Shown here piece after piece: positions 16,739-24,863 of a DNA stretch of 64,000 nucleotides. The DNA is taken from assembly GCA_035494015.1 (NCBI GenBank), contig DATJHJ010000030.1, positions 34,858-98,857 of the forward strand, given 5' to 3'. Below the pieces are notes generated by a model, which was not told where the DNA came from, did no database searches, and was given only the letters and a program-made list of their open reading frames with translations. Position numbers and translations under genes: made by a program. The stretch is from CADCTB01 sp035494015. GTDB lineage: Bacteria; Actinomycetota; Acidimicrobiia; Acidimicrobiales; AC-14. Within the stretch, counting starts at the first letter, position 1. Each line of letters begins with the position of its first letter.

Positions 16739-16873
16739 ATTCGGATCGGCTTCGACGGCACCCCCCTGCTCGGTTCCCGGACCGGGGTGGGCTGGTACAC
16801 CCTCGACGCCGCGGCCATCGTGCACCGCCGCTCCGGCAAGTTCGTGCTGGAGGCGTCCGCCAACGGCGTCTGA
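16739..16873 (+). pseudogene. Truncated glycosyltransferase (5' fragment, start codon lost)
   Basis: The frame reads IRIGFDGTPLLGSRTGVGWYT, matching the N-terminus of the intact glycosyltransferase at 29273 (MRIGFDGTPLLGSKTGVGWYT). The start ATG has become ATT, six bases are missing after WYT, and homology stops near 16825. Translation then runs through about 17 unrelated residues to a TGA at 16871. It is the broken end of duplication copy 1. Confidence 0.85.
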
Positions 16874-16996
16874 TCTCGCACGGTGTGCGCCGGTCGTCCG
16901 CACCGGGTGCCCGGCCACCCAACGGCTACGCTCCGGCCACCACGGGCGCGGTGCTCGCGGGGACGACGATCTGGTCGTCGTCCGAGAAGGAGCACA

Positions 16997-17515
16997 TTGC
17001 GACGGTTCGGTTTCCAGCGGCCCGGCGTCATCACCGCGCTCGCCTCAGCGCTCATATTCTTCCCTCTCGCCGGCGCGGCGTGGGCGCCCAGCGGCCACAA
17101 CTGGAACAGCCAGATGCCCTTCACGGGCACGATCCGCTCCAGCGTCGGCGGCGAGACCGTCGAGCTGAGCGGGCGGATGCACGTGGTGATCGACGTGAGC
17201 GGCACGGAGACCACCGGCTTCAACGTTGGCCTGCACGCAAACCTGGACGAGACCGCGGGCACGGGGGAGACGAGCGGCCAGCCCTACATCGGCGACGGCG
17301 CCGACCAAGCCAGCGTGCAGCTCGCACCCGGACCCCTGGCCGGCTCGGTGTCCTTTTCCCCCAGCTTCGTGCTCCATCCGCCGAGCCCGTGCCGAATTGG
17401 GCATCCGCCCGGCCCCTGCCATGCCACCAGCGCCCTTGGCGCTCATGTCACCGTGTCATTCAACACAGACGGCACGTCCGTCGTGGTCGCGCTCGACGAT
17501 CCTGCGAGTACCTGA
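16997..17515 (+). CDS. Secreted protein of unknown function
   Basis: A 172-residue exported protein. The TTG at 16997 is chosen because GAAGGAG lies just upstream and because translation from it gives a clean signal peptide: a basic start (LRRFGFQRPG), a hydrophobic core (ITALASALIFFPLAG) and a cleavage-like AAWA. The mature part is rich in beta-prone segments (FTGTIRSSVGGETVELSG, MHVVIDVSG, FNVGLHANLDE), and has two Cys near CRIGHPPGPC that could pair. It has no family I recognise. It lies just beyond the break of the duplicated segment, so it may be part of the intercalated accessory DNA. Base use is similar to its neighbours. Confidence 0.65.
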   Translation: MRRFGFQRPGVITALASALIFFPLAGAAWAPSGHNWNSQMPFTGTIRSSVGGETVELSGRMHVVIDVSGTETTGFNVGLHANLDETAGTGETSGQPYIGDGADQASVQLAPGPLAGSVSFSPSFVLHPPSPCRIGHPPGPCHATSALGAHVTVSFNTDGTSVVVALDDPAST

Positions 17516-17590
17516 GCGCGAGACACCTTGTCGGCGGACACCAACGGGCTGTTCCACGACCACCGCAATGTCGTCGCGGGCTGCCTGCGG

Positions 17591-18934
17591 TCAGGGAGCG
17601 CGTGCGGCGTCTACCGGGAGAGGCCGGCGCGATGCCCGCCAGGCCCGCAGGAGATGGTCGGGGCGGGCCATCAGCTCAGGGCGCGCTTGGAGGTTGAGGA
17701 CCCGGAGAAAGAGGCGGTGCGTCGCGACGTCACGCAGTGTCGCCTGGGTGTAGAGGTCATTGACGTGCTGGGTCAGCCACAAACCCCGCGGCCGGTCGCC
17801 GGTGACATGGCTCAGCCGGAAGTCGGCCGTCGTCGACAGCGTCCATACCGAATCGACCACGGAGCGCAACCGCCGGAAGTAGCCGGCGGCCGGCTCGAAC
17901 GGCGTGGCGCCAGAGTCGAGGTATGCGCCGATCTGGGCCGCGTGAAGGGCGGCGGACGTCATCCCCTGGCCGTAGATCGGGTTGAACGAAGCGACCGCGT
18001 CCCCGGCGGCGAGGAAGCCGCCGGGGAGCCTCGTACAGCGGTCGTAGTCGCGCCGCACGCTGGCCGGGTACCGGAACGTGACGACGTCGGTGAGGGCGTC
18101 GTCGCGGGCGGCGAACCCCTGCAGCGGGACGGCGGGGTCCGTCGCGAGGCGGGACGAGAAGTCGGCGGGGTCCATCGTGGGACGGTCGTCGTGGTAGCCA
18201 CCGACCGTCACGATCCACCGCGCCCCCTCGACGGCGAAGGCCGCCGACCCCCGGAACCCGTCGGCTCGCTCGACCACGGAGAGAATGCCTCGGGCGCCGC
18301 CGAGTCGGTCCCCGGGCTGACGGGGGAACAACCGCGTGGCATAACCCAATTCGACGTTCACCGTCCGGCGGGGCGGCGCGTCGTACCCCAGCGCGCCCAG
18401 CCAGGCGTCGGCGCGACTGGTACGCCCGGAGCAGTCGACGACCAGGTCACCCTTGAGGTGCTCGCCAGCGGTCGTTTCGGACGGCGCCTCGAGTACAACG
18501 CCGTCGACCGTGCCGTCGGTGGCGGTGAGGCGGTCGACTCGACCATGGACCATCGTGACCGCGCGGAGAGCGGTCAGCCGCCGGCGCAGGTGGGCCTCGA
18601 GAAAGGGCCGGGTGCAAGCGATGCCGTTCCCGATCCCCGCCGGAGGCTTCCGTTCACCCGCCACGTACCAGTGGAGATCGATGCCCGGGTCGGCGACCTC
18701 AGCGCCCTCAGCGGCGAGCTCCGCCATGATGCCCGGGAACAGTCGCTCCATCTCCTCCAGGCCCCGGGCGAGAAGCCCGTGTACGTGCCGTCCCTGCGGC
18801 ACGCCCTTCCGTCCGGCGGGGGCGATGCCCAGCTCGTCCCGGTCGACGACCACCACCTCGTCGGCGTGGTCCGTGAGGACACGGGCGGCGAGGAGGCCGG
18901 CGACGCTCCCGCCGATCACCAGGGCGCGCTTCAC
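17591..18934 (-). CDS. FAD-dependent oxidoreductase/epoxidase-like (LasC/Lsd18-type family)
   Basis: A 447-residue flavoprotein with the FAD dinucleotide motif GGSVAGLLAARVL near residue 8, the segment GVPQGRHVHGLL typical of aromatic hydroxylase-like epoxidases and related monooxygenases, DLVVDCSGRTS in the middle, and the second FAD motif GGFLAAGDAVASFNPIYGQGMT near residue 320. It probably hydroxylates or epoxidises a small lipophilic substrate, or is a reductase of the geranylgeranyl-reductase group; the substrate cannot be inferred. GTG start. The gene is divergent from the lipoprotein gene at 18988, sharing 53 bases of upstream DNA, and no biosynthetic partners are adjacent. Confidence 0.82.
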   Translation of the reverse strand: MKRALVIGGSVAGLLAARVLTDHADEVVVVDRDELGIAPAGRKGVPQGRHVHGLLARGLEEMERLFPGIMAELAAEGAEVADPGIDLHWYVAGERKPPAGIGNGIACTRPFLEAHLRRRLTALRAVTMVHGRVDRLTATDGTVDGVVLEAPSETTAGEHLKGDLVVDCSGRTSRADAWLGALGYDAPPRRTVNVELGYATRLFPRQPGDRLGGARGILSVVERADGFRGSAAFAVEGARWIVTVGGYHDDRPTMDPADFSSRLATDPAVPLQGFAARDDALTDVVTFRYPASVRRDYDRCTRLPGGFLAAGDAVASFNPIYGQGMTSAALHAAQIGAYLDSGATPFEPAAGYFRRLRSVVDSVWTLSTTADFRLSHVTGDRPRGLWLTQHVNDLYTQATLRDVATHRLFLRVLNLQARPELMARPDHLLRAWRASRRPLPVDAARAP

Positions 18935-18987
18935 GTCCCAATGGCTACCAGAGGGAACGGGATCGCCAGGTTCGTCAGACTGGAGAC

Positions 18988-19553
18988 GTGCATTCTCCTC
19001 TCGTCCGCCGCGGGCTCGGCGCGGTGGTCATGACATTCGCCGTTGCGACCGCCTGCGGCAATCCGGAGTCGGCGGTACGGTCCGAGGGCCAAGCCCGCCC
19101 CACCACGATCGTGCCCACGTCCGGCACGCTGGGCGGAGGGCCGAGCACCGTCGTACCCGCCACGACCTCGACCACCGCTCCCGCCGGCGCGGTCGCGACA
19201 TCGACGACAACCCCGGCGGCGGCAGTCGCGGCCGTGCGGGGCACGGTGCTCTTTAGCCCGGTCTGCCCGGTCGAGCGCATACCACCCGATCCCCAGTGCG
19301 CCCCCCGTCCCGGCACGGCCGACATCCAGCCGACATCCAGCTCGTGCGCGCGGACACCACCATCGCCGCTCAACGCCGGGCCGGCCTGGACGGGCAGTTC
19401 AGCGCGGTTGTTGCCCCCGGCTCCTATACCGTCCGGGCCACATTGCCGGCTCCGGGGCCGGGCACGGGGTGCCAGGTGGAGCCATCACAGGTGACGGTCG
19501 GCGCCCGCGCCGTCGCGCTCGTGGCCGTCCGCTGCGACACCGGCATCCGCTGA
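18988..19553 (+). pseudogene. Frameshifted lipoprotein gene, broken by an 11-bp tandem duplication
   Basis: The gene starts with a signal peptide and a lipobox-like VATAC, a Thr/Pro-rich linker, then VRGTVLFSPVCPVERIPPDPQC. After PGTADIQ the original frame goes into Pro/Ser/Arg-rich nonsense ending at 19494. The sensible continuation (LVRADTTIAAQ, GQFSAVVAPGSYTVRATLP and a final VRCDTGIR) is in another frame up to 19553. The break falls exactly on a tandem duplication of CCGACATCCAG (19319-19329 and 19330-19340); removing one copy restores one frame of about 185 residues. The restored product would be a small extracytoplasmic beta-sandwich-like lipoprotein of unknown function. Confidence 0.8.
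19319..19340 (+). repeat. 11-bp tandem duplication causing a frameshift
   Basis: Two perfect adjacent copies of CCGACATCCAG. As 11 is not a multiple of 3, the duplication shifts the reading frame of the lipoprotein gene that contains it. The copies are identical, so the event looks recent or reversible. Confidence 0.9.
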
Positions 19554-19566
19554 GCCAGGCGGTTCC

Positions 19567-21129
19567 TCAGGTCCCGGGGATCGAGGCCGGCCCCGGTGCG
19601 GGGCGCTCGGGCAGTGTCATGGGCGGCCGGGGGGGCTGCGTGAAGTCGAAGGCGGCCGTGATGTCGCCGAGCTGCTTGGCGTCCTCGCGTACGTCGGGCC
19701 TGGGATCGGGCCGGCCGTCCGTCGCCGGGTCCAGCCGCTGGCCGCCCAGGAAGTCGTCCTCGATGAACTTGGCGTAGGCGTCGAAGCTGAGGGTCTGGTG
19801 ATCGATGTAGCCCTTCTTGGCGTAAGGGCTGATCACGAGGCCGGGGACGCGTAGCCCGTAGCCGTTCTCGTCGACCTTGGGGGGGACGACGTGGTCGTAG
19901 AAGCCGCCCCAGTCGTCCCACGCCAGGAAGATGGCCGTCGAGCTCCAGTCCGGCCCGTTCATCACCGCGTTGACCAGGCTGGTCACATAGGCCTGACCCG
20001 CAGAAGTCGCGCCCGGCGGGTGCTCGCTGACCGCGCCCGACGGCACCACCCACGACACCGCCGGCAGCGCCCCCGCCTTGGCCTGGCTGTAGAAGTTCGC
20101 CACGGACTGGATGTCGGCCTCCTGGCCGTCCTGACGGACCGTGTCAAAGAAGGGCAGCGGGTTCCAGATGCCCGGCGTCTTGGCGTCCTGCTTGACCGGC
20201 GCGCAGCTGAGGGCGGCGTCGTTCTGGCAGTCGGGTTCCGTCCCGGTCACCACGTAGTACCCCCAGCTCACGTTGTTCTTGTGCAGGAGGTACGTCAGGT
20301 CGGTCCAGGGGTAGTCGGGCCCCTTCACCGGGGCAACCTGGTCGCCCTCCGCGTCGGTCCCAGACGGCGCCGTGGTCGAAGTCGTGGCGGCCGCCTTCCC
20401 CCCGGCCGGCGCCTTGGCCTTGGCCTTGGCCTTGGCCTTCGCTTTCGACGTGGCCGTGCCCGCGGCGACGTTCGGGTTGGCGGGATTCTGCAGCGCGTTG
20501 ACGCAGCTCGACGGGTCACCGGCCTCCGAGCACAGCGCCGACCACTCCGAAACCATGAAGAGGTGCTCGGGGAGGCTCCACGACGCGTTGGGCTCGAACA
20601 TGTGGTCCTGAAGCACGAAGTTCTGGGCGTAGGCCCAGTAGTTCGGGATCTCGCGAGCGTCCTTCCACCCCATCACATCGGAGCCGTTGCCGTTGGCGCA
20701 GGCCGGGTTGTTCGGGTCGGCGCACCCCTTCGCCGCTTTGGTCACCGACTCGACGAACCCGTCCATCTTGCCACCGTCCACGTCGGCGACCGCGTTGACC
20801 TCGCCGTGCGGGCCGCCGCCGTTGACGTCGGCATCGTCGTGGAACGGCTTCCGGCACGGTCCGGCTGGAGCGGGCAGGCACACTGTGGGCTGGCCATCCT
20901 TCATGGGAATGCCGTCGGCACCCGGATAGGTGCCGAAGTACGTGTCGAAGGAGCGGTTCTCCTGCATGATGACGATGACGTGGCTGATCTTGTGGATGCC
21001 GCCTGAGGCCGCGACCGTACTGGCGGGGCCGGGGCCGGACGACGGCGTTCCGGTCGGCGACGAACAGGCTGCGAGCAGGGCGGCGCCCGCGGCGATGGCC
21101 ACCATCGAGGTCCGGGAGTGGCGGGTCAT
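19567..21129 (-). CDS. Exported phosphoesterase lipoprotein (AcpA / phospholipase C family)
   Basis: A 520-residue lipoprotein of the phosphoesterase family that includes acid phosphatase AcpA and bacterial phospholipase C; it would hydrolyse phosphate esters or phospholipids outside the membrane. The lipobox is LLAAC near residue 22. Family motifs are present: IVIMQENRSFDTYFG near residue 55, DHMFEPNASWSLPEHLFMVS, SWVVPSGAVSEHPP, WDDWGGFYDHV and a C-terminal SPYAKKGYIDHQTLSFDAYAKFIED. Between the two catalytic halves is a low-complexity insert with six KA dipeptides and Ala/Thr-rich sequence, encoded by a hexanucleotide microsatellite. The ATG at 21129 has AAGGAG 9 bases upstream; an upstream in-frame start would bury the lipobox. 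Phosphate regulation is plausible but no Pho box was identified. Confidence 0.88.
   Translation of the reverse strand: MTRHSRTSMVAIAAGAALLAACSSPTGTPSSGPGPASTVAASGGIHKISHVIVIMQENRSFDTYFGTYPGADGIPMKDGQPTVCLPAPAGPCRKPFHDDADVNGGGPHGEVNAVADVDGGKMDGFVESVTKAAKGCADPNNPACANGNGSDVMGWKDAREIPNYWAYAQNFVLQDHMFEPNASWSLPEHLFMVSEWSALCSEAGDPSSCVNALQNPANPNVAAGTATSKAKAKAKAKAKAPAGGKAAATTSTTAPSGTDAEGDQVAPVKGPDYPWTDLTYLLHKNNVSWGYYVVTGTEPDCQNDAALSCAPVKQDAKTPGIWNPLPFFDTVRQDGQEADIQSVANFYSQAKAGALPAVSWVVPSGAVSEHPPGATSAGQAYVTSLVNAVMNGPDWSSTAIFLAWDDWGGFYDHVVPPKVDENGYGLRVPGLVISPYAKKGYIDHQTLSFDAYAKFIEDDFLGGQRLDPATDGRPDPRPDVREDAKQLGDITAAFDFTQPPRPPMTLPERPAPGPASIPGT
20411..20446 (-). repeat. Hexanucleotide microsatellite GCCTTG in the phosphoesterase gene
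   Basis: Four perfect GCCTTG units followed by two near-copies encode the KAKAKAKA run on the minus strand. Copy changes keep frame and would only lengthen or shorten the linker. Confidence 0.85.
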
Positions 21130-21256
21130 GGTGGGACGATCTCCTTCTGGTGTTGGGTCACGAAGGGGATCCCATGAAGCTTCTATGAGGAAGCGGCGGA
21201 TGCACGTCACCCGCGCCCGGGCCGCCGTGAGCCCGACCGTCGGCTCACCGATGACG

Positions 21257-21565
21257 CTACGTGGCGACGACCTCGTAGACCGCGGCGTGGATGGAGAAGG
21301 CGCTCAGCCGGCCGGACGCCTCCTGGAAGCCCTGGCTCTGGGTGGCGGCCCGGAACGCGTCCGGGTTCTCCCAGCGGGTCACGTTCACGAACCGGAAGTC
21401 CGGCGCCGCCGATACCGCCTTGTGCAGCTTGGTGCTCATGAGACCGGGCTGGTTCTTCATGAACGCCTGGGCCCGGTTCCACGAGTCGAGGAAGCGCTCC
21501 GAGTCCTCCGCCGAGACCTCGTACGCCACGATCGCCGTGACCGGCTTGTTCGTCAGCTCTTCCAC
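21257..21565 (-). CDS. Antibiotic biosynthesis monooxygenase (ABM) domain protein
   Basis: A 102-residue single-domain protein of the dimeric alpha/beta-barrel (ABM) superfamily, which includes small cofactor-free oxygenases and heme-degrading enzymes. Diagnostic features are the first strand VTAIVAYEV, the helix SERFLDSWNRAQAFM, then PGLMSTKLHKAV, FRFVNVTRWENPDAFRAA and a final SIHAAVYEVV strand. The GTG at 21565 is preferred because GGGGAGG lies 6 bases upstream; an in-frame ATG at 21592 adds nine residues without a good ribosome site. It stands alone upstream of the phosphoesterase and divergent from the beta-helix gene. Reaction and substrate are unknown. Confidence 0.85.
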   Translation of the reverse strand: MEELTNKPVTAIVAYEVSAEDSERFLDSWNRAQAFMKNQPGLMSTKLHKAVSAAPDFRFVNVTRWENPDAFRAATQSQGFQEASGRLSAFSIHAAVYEVVAT

Positions 21566-21659
21566 TGCAGGCCTCCCCGTCGTTGTCGCCACTGACCGTC
21601 GAACGGGCCCATCGTAGTAAGGGGTCGGGGTCAGCGGGGACCTGCTCTACCATCGGGCC

Positions 21660-22649
21660 ATGAGCGGTGGTGCGCCGATGGCCTGCGGGGCCGAGATCGT
21701 GTCCGACACCGTGCTCACCGCCGACCTGGTGTGCGAGGCGGGCCCCGCCCTGGTGATCGCCGCCGACGGGGTCACCGTGGATCTCGGCGGCCACACGGTC
21801 TCGTCCACCGGCGACTCCGGCGAACGGGGCCCCGGCATCCTGTTCCGCGGCGTGCGGGACTGCACGGTGCGCAACGGCACCATCGAGCGCTTCGACGCCG
21901 GGGTGGCCATCGAGGGCGGCGGCGCCAATGTGGTCGAGGGTCTCACCGTGCAGGACAATGTCGGTTCGACCGACGGCGATTTCGGCGACGGCATCGTCAT
22001 CAACCGCTCGAGCGACAACCGGGTGCAGGGCAACGTCCTGCGCCGGAACGGCCCCTTCAGCGGCATCTCGCTCGGCCCCCAGGCCACGGGCAACCAGATC
22101 CTCGAGAACACGGTCGCCGACCACGACATGTCCCACGTCCCCTTCCCCGACGCCGGTCGCCAGACCATGGGCATCCGCATCGAGGGGCCGGCGGCGAACC
22201 ACAACCGGGTCGAGGGCAACACCGTCACCGGCAGCGGCTGCGACGGGATCGTCGTCCTCGCCACCTGCGACAACCCCGGTGACGAGCCCCCCTGCGTCGG
22301 CACCCCCCCGAACGAGCACAACGAGATCATCGCCAACGTCTCCAGCGGCAACGGTCGCAGCGGCCGGGGCTGCGGGATCCGCCTGTTCAGCATGCCCCTG
22401 CCCATGCCGCCGGTGCACAACGTCGTGCGCGACAACGTGGTCGACGGCAACACGTCGTACGGCATCGCCCTCGACGGCCTCCCGCTTCGCGCCCCGGGCA
22501 ACACCGCCATCGGCAACCGCGGTCGCAACAACGGCGAGTTCGACGGCTCGGACGGCACGCTCATGCCCCCATGCGGGAAGAACGTGTGGGAGGACAACGA
22601 CTTCGCGACGGTCAACCAGCCGGGCGTGGCCCGCCGCTCCGGCGGCTAG
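21660..22649 (+). CDS. Right-handed parallel beta-helix protein (PbH1/NosD-like repeats)
   Basis: A 329-residue protein built of short beta-helix coils: VTVDLGGHTV, CTVRNGTIERFDAGVAIEGGGANVVEGLTVQDN, DNRVQGNVLRRNG, GNQILENTVADH, HNRVEGNTVTGSGCDGIVV, HNEIIANVSSGNG and VVRDNVVDGNTSYGIAL. Such folds bind or cleave carbohydrates (pectate-lyase-like, NosD-like). Six or more Cys occur, including CGAEIV, LVC and CGKNV. No signal peptide is evident even though the family is usually exported. TACCAT lies 6 nt before the ATG, suggesting a leaderless mRNA. Catalytic residues cannot be assigned by eye. Confidence 0.82.
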   Translation: MSGGAPMACGAEIVSDTVLTADLVCEAGPALVIAADGVTVDLGGHTVSSTGDSGERGPGILFRGVRDCTVRNGTIERFDAGVAIEGGGANVVEGLTVQDNVGSTDGDFGDGIVINRSSDNRVQGNVLRRNGPFSGISLGPQATGNQILENTVADHDMSHVPFPDAGRQTMGIRIEGPAANHNRVEGNTVTGSGCDGIVVLATCDNPGDEPPCVGTPPNEHNEIIANVSSGNGRSGRGCGIRLFSMPLPMPPVHNVVRDNVVDGNTSYGIALDGLPLRAPGNTAIGNRGRNNGEFDGSDGTLMPPCGKNVWEDNDFATVNQPGVARRSGG

Positions 22650-22679
22650 CGTTCCGCGGGTCGACGAGAGGGGGCGGAC

Positions 22680-23174
22680 GTGTCCAATCCGGGGCAACCC
22701 ACCATCGGTCCGGGGGCGAGTGGCGACGTGGTCCGGCGGGCCCAGCGGGCGTTGCGGCGGACGCCGAACCTGGGCTTGGTGGTCGACGGCGTGTTCGGCC
22801 CCCTCACGGAAACCGCGGTCAAGGAGTTCCAGGAGGGCGCCGGCTTGGCCGTCGACGGGATCGTCGGCCCGAACACCTGGGCCGCGCTGCCCAACGGGGG
22901 CGCCATGCCGGTGTTGAAGAAGGGCTCGACCGGCCTGGTCGTCGCCCGGCTCCAGAACGTGCTCACCAACGGCGCCCCCGGCCAGTGGGGGACCACACCC
23001 GGCCCCATCGACGAGGACTTCGGCCCGCTGACCGCCGCCGCAGTCGAGGCCTTCCAGAGCTGGGGCGGCGTGCCCGCGGACGGGGTGGTGGGCGACCTGA
23101 CCTGGTCGGTGTCGCTCCACGCCCTGAGCGCCACCCTGGAGTCCGTCGTCGGGCTCGAGTTCGCCTCGAGCTGA
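22680..23174 (+). CDS. Tandem peptidoglycan-binding domain protein
   Basis: A 164-residue protein made of two PG_binding_1 modules. The first (about residues 10-72) has VVRRAQRALRR, VDGVFGPLTETAVKEFQ and AVDGIVGPNTWAAL; the second (about 78-148) has LVVARLQNVLTN, DEDFGPLTAAAVEAFQSWGG and ADGVVGDLTW. There is no signal peptide and no catalytic domain, so it may be a cytoplasmic-looking binding protein, be exported by a non-classical route, or bind another glycan. GTG start with a purine-rich GAGAGGGGGCG ahead. It follows the beta-helix gene by about 30 bases on the same strand, so co-transcription is likely. Confidence 0.88.
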   Translation: MSNPGQPTIGPGASGDVVRRAQRALRRTPNLGLVVDGVFGPLTETAVKEFQEGAGLAVDGIVGPNTWAALPNGGAMPVLKKGSTGLVVARLQNVLTNGAPGQWGTTPGPIDEDFGPLTAAAVEAFQSWGGVPADGVVGDLTWSVSLHALSATLESVVGLEFASS

Positions 23175-23193
23175 GGCGGGCTACCGTCCGCCC

Positions 23194-23661
23194 GTGGCCC
23201 TTCCCGTCCCGCCCGGCGACGAGAAGGAGCTCCTGCTCGGCTGGCTGCAGTTCCTGCGCGAGTCCGTGCTGCGCAAGGCGGAGGGGCTCGACGAGGACCA
23301 GGCCCGGTGGCGGCCGGATGGCAAGCTCATCGCCATCGCCGGGATCGTCAACCATCTGGCCCACGTCGAGTGGCGGTGGATCGACGGGACGCTTCGGGGC
23401 GAGCCGGTGTCCCGCAGCGAGGACGAGTTCACCGTCCCCCGGGACCGCCCCTTCGCCGAGGTGGTCGACGCCTACCGCCGGCGGGCGGCGGCGACCGACG
23501 CCACGGTGCGGGGGGCGGACCTTGACGCGGCCTGCCACCATCCCGGCCATCCCGGCATCGACCTGCGGTGGGTCCTGCTCCACCTGATCGAGGAGACGGC
23601 CCGCCACGCCGGCCACGCCGACGCCACCCGGGAATTGCTCGACGGTGTGACCGGGGTCTGA
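23194..23661 (+). CDS. DinB/DUF664 family protein
   Basis: A 155-residue four-helix-bundle protein of the DinB/YfiT-like superfamily, whose actinobacterial DUF664 members are often thiol (mycothiol)-dependent metalloenzymes. It keeps the metal-type histidines in NHLAHVEW (near residue 55) and HLIEETARHAGHAD (near residue 130), and WRPDGKLIAIAGIVNH is the typical second helix. GTG start with TACCGT 6 nt upstream, consistent with a leaderless mRNA. Its stop abuts the TTG of the methyltransferase that follows, and a DUF1330 gene comes next, so the three form a small operon. Reaction unknown. Confidence 0.88.
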   Translation: MALPVPPGDEKELLLGWLQFLRESVLRKAEGLDEDQARWRPDGKLIAIAGIVNHLAHVEWRWIDGTLRGEPVSRSEDEFTVPRDRPFAEVVDAYRRRAAATDATVRGADLDAACHHPGHPGIDLRWVLLHLIEETARHAGHADATRELLDGVTGV

Positions 23662-24426
23662 TTGGTCCACGAGGTCGCCGCCGTCGGGTTCGGGCGCGAG
23701 GCGGCGGCCTACGAGCGCTCCCGGCCGTCCTACCCGCCTGCGGTCGTCGCCTGGCTGGTCGAGAACCTGCGGATCGGCCCCGGCGCGGTCGTGGTCGACC
23801 TGGCGGCGGGAACGGGCAAGCTCACCCGCCTGCTGGTCCCCGCGGGGGCGGCGATCGTCGCCGTCGAGCCGGTCGTGGGGATGAGCGAGGTGTTCCGGGA
23901 ACTGCTGCCCGAGGTGCCGCTCGTCGCCGGCACCGCCGAGGCCCTGCCGGTCCGGTCGTCGTCGCTCGACGCGGTGTGCGTGGCCCAGGCCTTCCACTGG
24001 TTCAACGCCGATGCCGCCTTCGCCGAGCTGGCCCGGGCGCTGCGGCCGGGCGGCCGGGTGGGGATCGTGTGGAACGCCCGGGACCGCGCCGTCGATTGGG
24101 TCGACCGGGTGTGGGGCGTGATGGATCACGTCGAGCGTCGCGCCCCGTGGCGGGACCACGAGAACTGGCGGGAGTCGGCCCTGGGGGCGCGGCCGGGGTT
24201 CGGCCCCCTGCACAGCGCGACCTTCCGTCACGAGCAGCCCACCACGCCGGAGGGCATCGTCGACCGGATACGGGGGGTGAGCCACGTGGCCGTCCTCCCG
24301 GCGGACGAGCGGGCCGAGGTGCTCGACGAGGTGCGCCGCATCCTGGCCGAGCACCCGGACACCAGCGGGCGCGACCAGCTGGCCGTCCCGTACCGGGTCG
24401 ACTGCTTCTGGGCCGAGCGGCGCTGA
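23662..24426 (+). CDS. SAM-dependent methyltransferase (class I, Methyltransf_11 type)
   Basis: A 254-residue class I methyltransferase. Motif I is VVVDLAAGTGKLTRLL near residue 46, the acidic end of beta-2 is AVEPVVGM, motif II region has GTAEALPVRSSSLDAVCVAQAFHWF, and LARALRPGGRVGIVW is post-motif. The N-terminal FGREAAAYERSRPSYP is typical of a family of small-molecule or yeast-Crg1-like methyltransferases. TTG start immediately after the preceding TGA. The acceptor substrate is unknown; context (DinB-like and DUF1330 neighbours) suggests small-molecule or stress metabolism. Confidence 0.9.
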   Translation: MVHEVAAVGFGREAAAYERSRPSYPPAVVAWLVENLRIGPGAVVVDLAAGTGKLTRLLVPAGAAIVAVEPVVGMSEVFRELLPEVPLVAGTAEALPVRSSSLDAVCVAQAFHWFNADAAFAELARALRPGGRVGIVWNARDRAVDWVDRVWGVMDHVERRAPWRDHENWRESALGARPGFGPLHSATFRHEQPTTPEGIVDRIRGVSHVAVLPADERAEVLDEVRRILAEHPDTSGRDQLAVPYRVDCFWAERR

Positions 24427-24431
24427 CGCAG

Positions 24432-24848
24432 GTGTACCTCGACCCGTCCGACGAGAGCGCCCGGGCCCTGTTCCGGCGGGGCATCGACGGCCCGGTCACC
24501 ATGCTCAACCTGCTGCGGTTCCGAGAATGGGCCGACTATTCCGAGTTCCCCGCGCTGGCCCCGGCCCAGCCGATCTCCGGCGCCGACGCCTACGACCGCT
24601 ACGTTCGCCACACCCTCCCGTTCCTGGCGGCCCGCGGCGGCTCGGTGACCTTCTTCGGCGCCGGCGGCCCCTGGTTCGTGGGGCCCGGCGACGAGCGGTG
24701 GGACCTGGTCATGCTCATCCGCCAGGCCAGCGTGGCCGACTTCTTCGCCTTCGCCACCGACGAGGGCTACCTGGCCGGCATCGGCCACCGGACGGCGGCG
24801 CTGGAGGACTCCCGGCTCCTCCCGATCGTCGACCGTCCCCTGCCCTGA
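24432..24848 (+). CDS. DUF1330-like small protein
   Basis: A 138-residue protein of the ferredoxin-like, dimeric alpha/beta-barrel type. It shows VTMLNLLRFREWADY, SGADAYDRYVRHTLPFLAARGGSVTFFGAGG, WDLVMLIRQASVADFFAFATDEGYLA and a C-terminal ALEDSRLLPI, the DUF1330 pattern. The GTG at 24432 is chosen because it lies 5 bases after the methyltransferase stop; a longer in-frame reading through that gene is a shadow. Function of this family is unknown. Confidence 0.8.
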   Translation: MYLDPSDESARALFRRGIDGPVTMLNLLRFREWADYSEFPALAPAQPISGADAYDRYVRHTLPFLAARGGSVTFFGAGGPWFVGPGDERWDLVMLIRQASVADFFAFATDEGYLAGIGHRTAALEDSRLLPIVDRPLP

Positions 24849-24863
24849 CCGGCCGGGCTGCGG

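Larger units (their letters stand above)
14688..16825. repeat. Copy 1 of a diverged direct segmental duplication (partner 27776-29365)
   Basis: From the codons for LVVVSNPQ in the CobD-like gene, through folP and the coiled-coil/polyproline gene, to the first codons of a glycosyltransferase, this stretch matches 27776-29365 in the same order and orientation, at roughly 85 percent nucleotide identity in the parts I compared by eye. Here the first three genes are intact and the glycosyltransferase is truncated. Confidence 0.9.
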
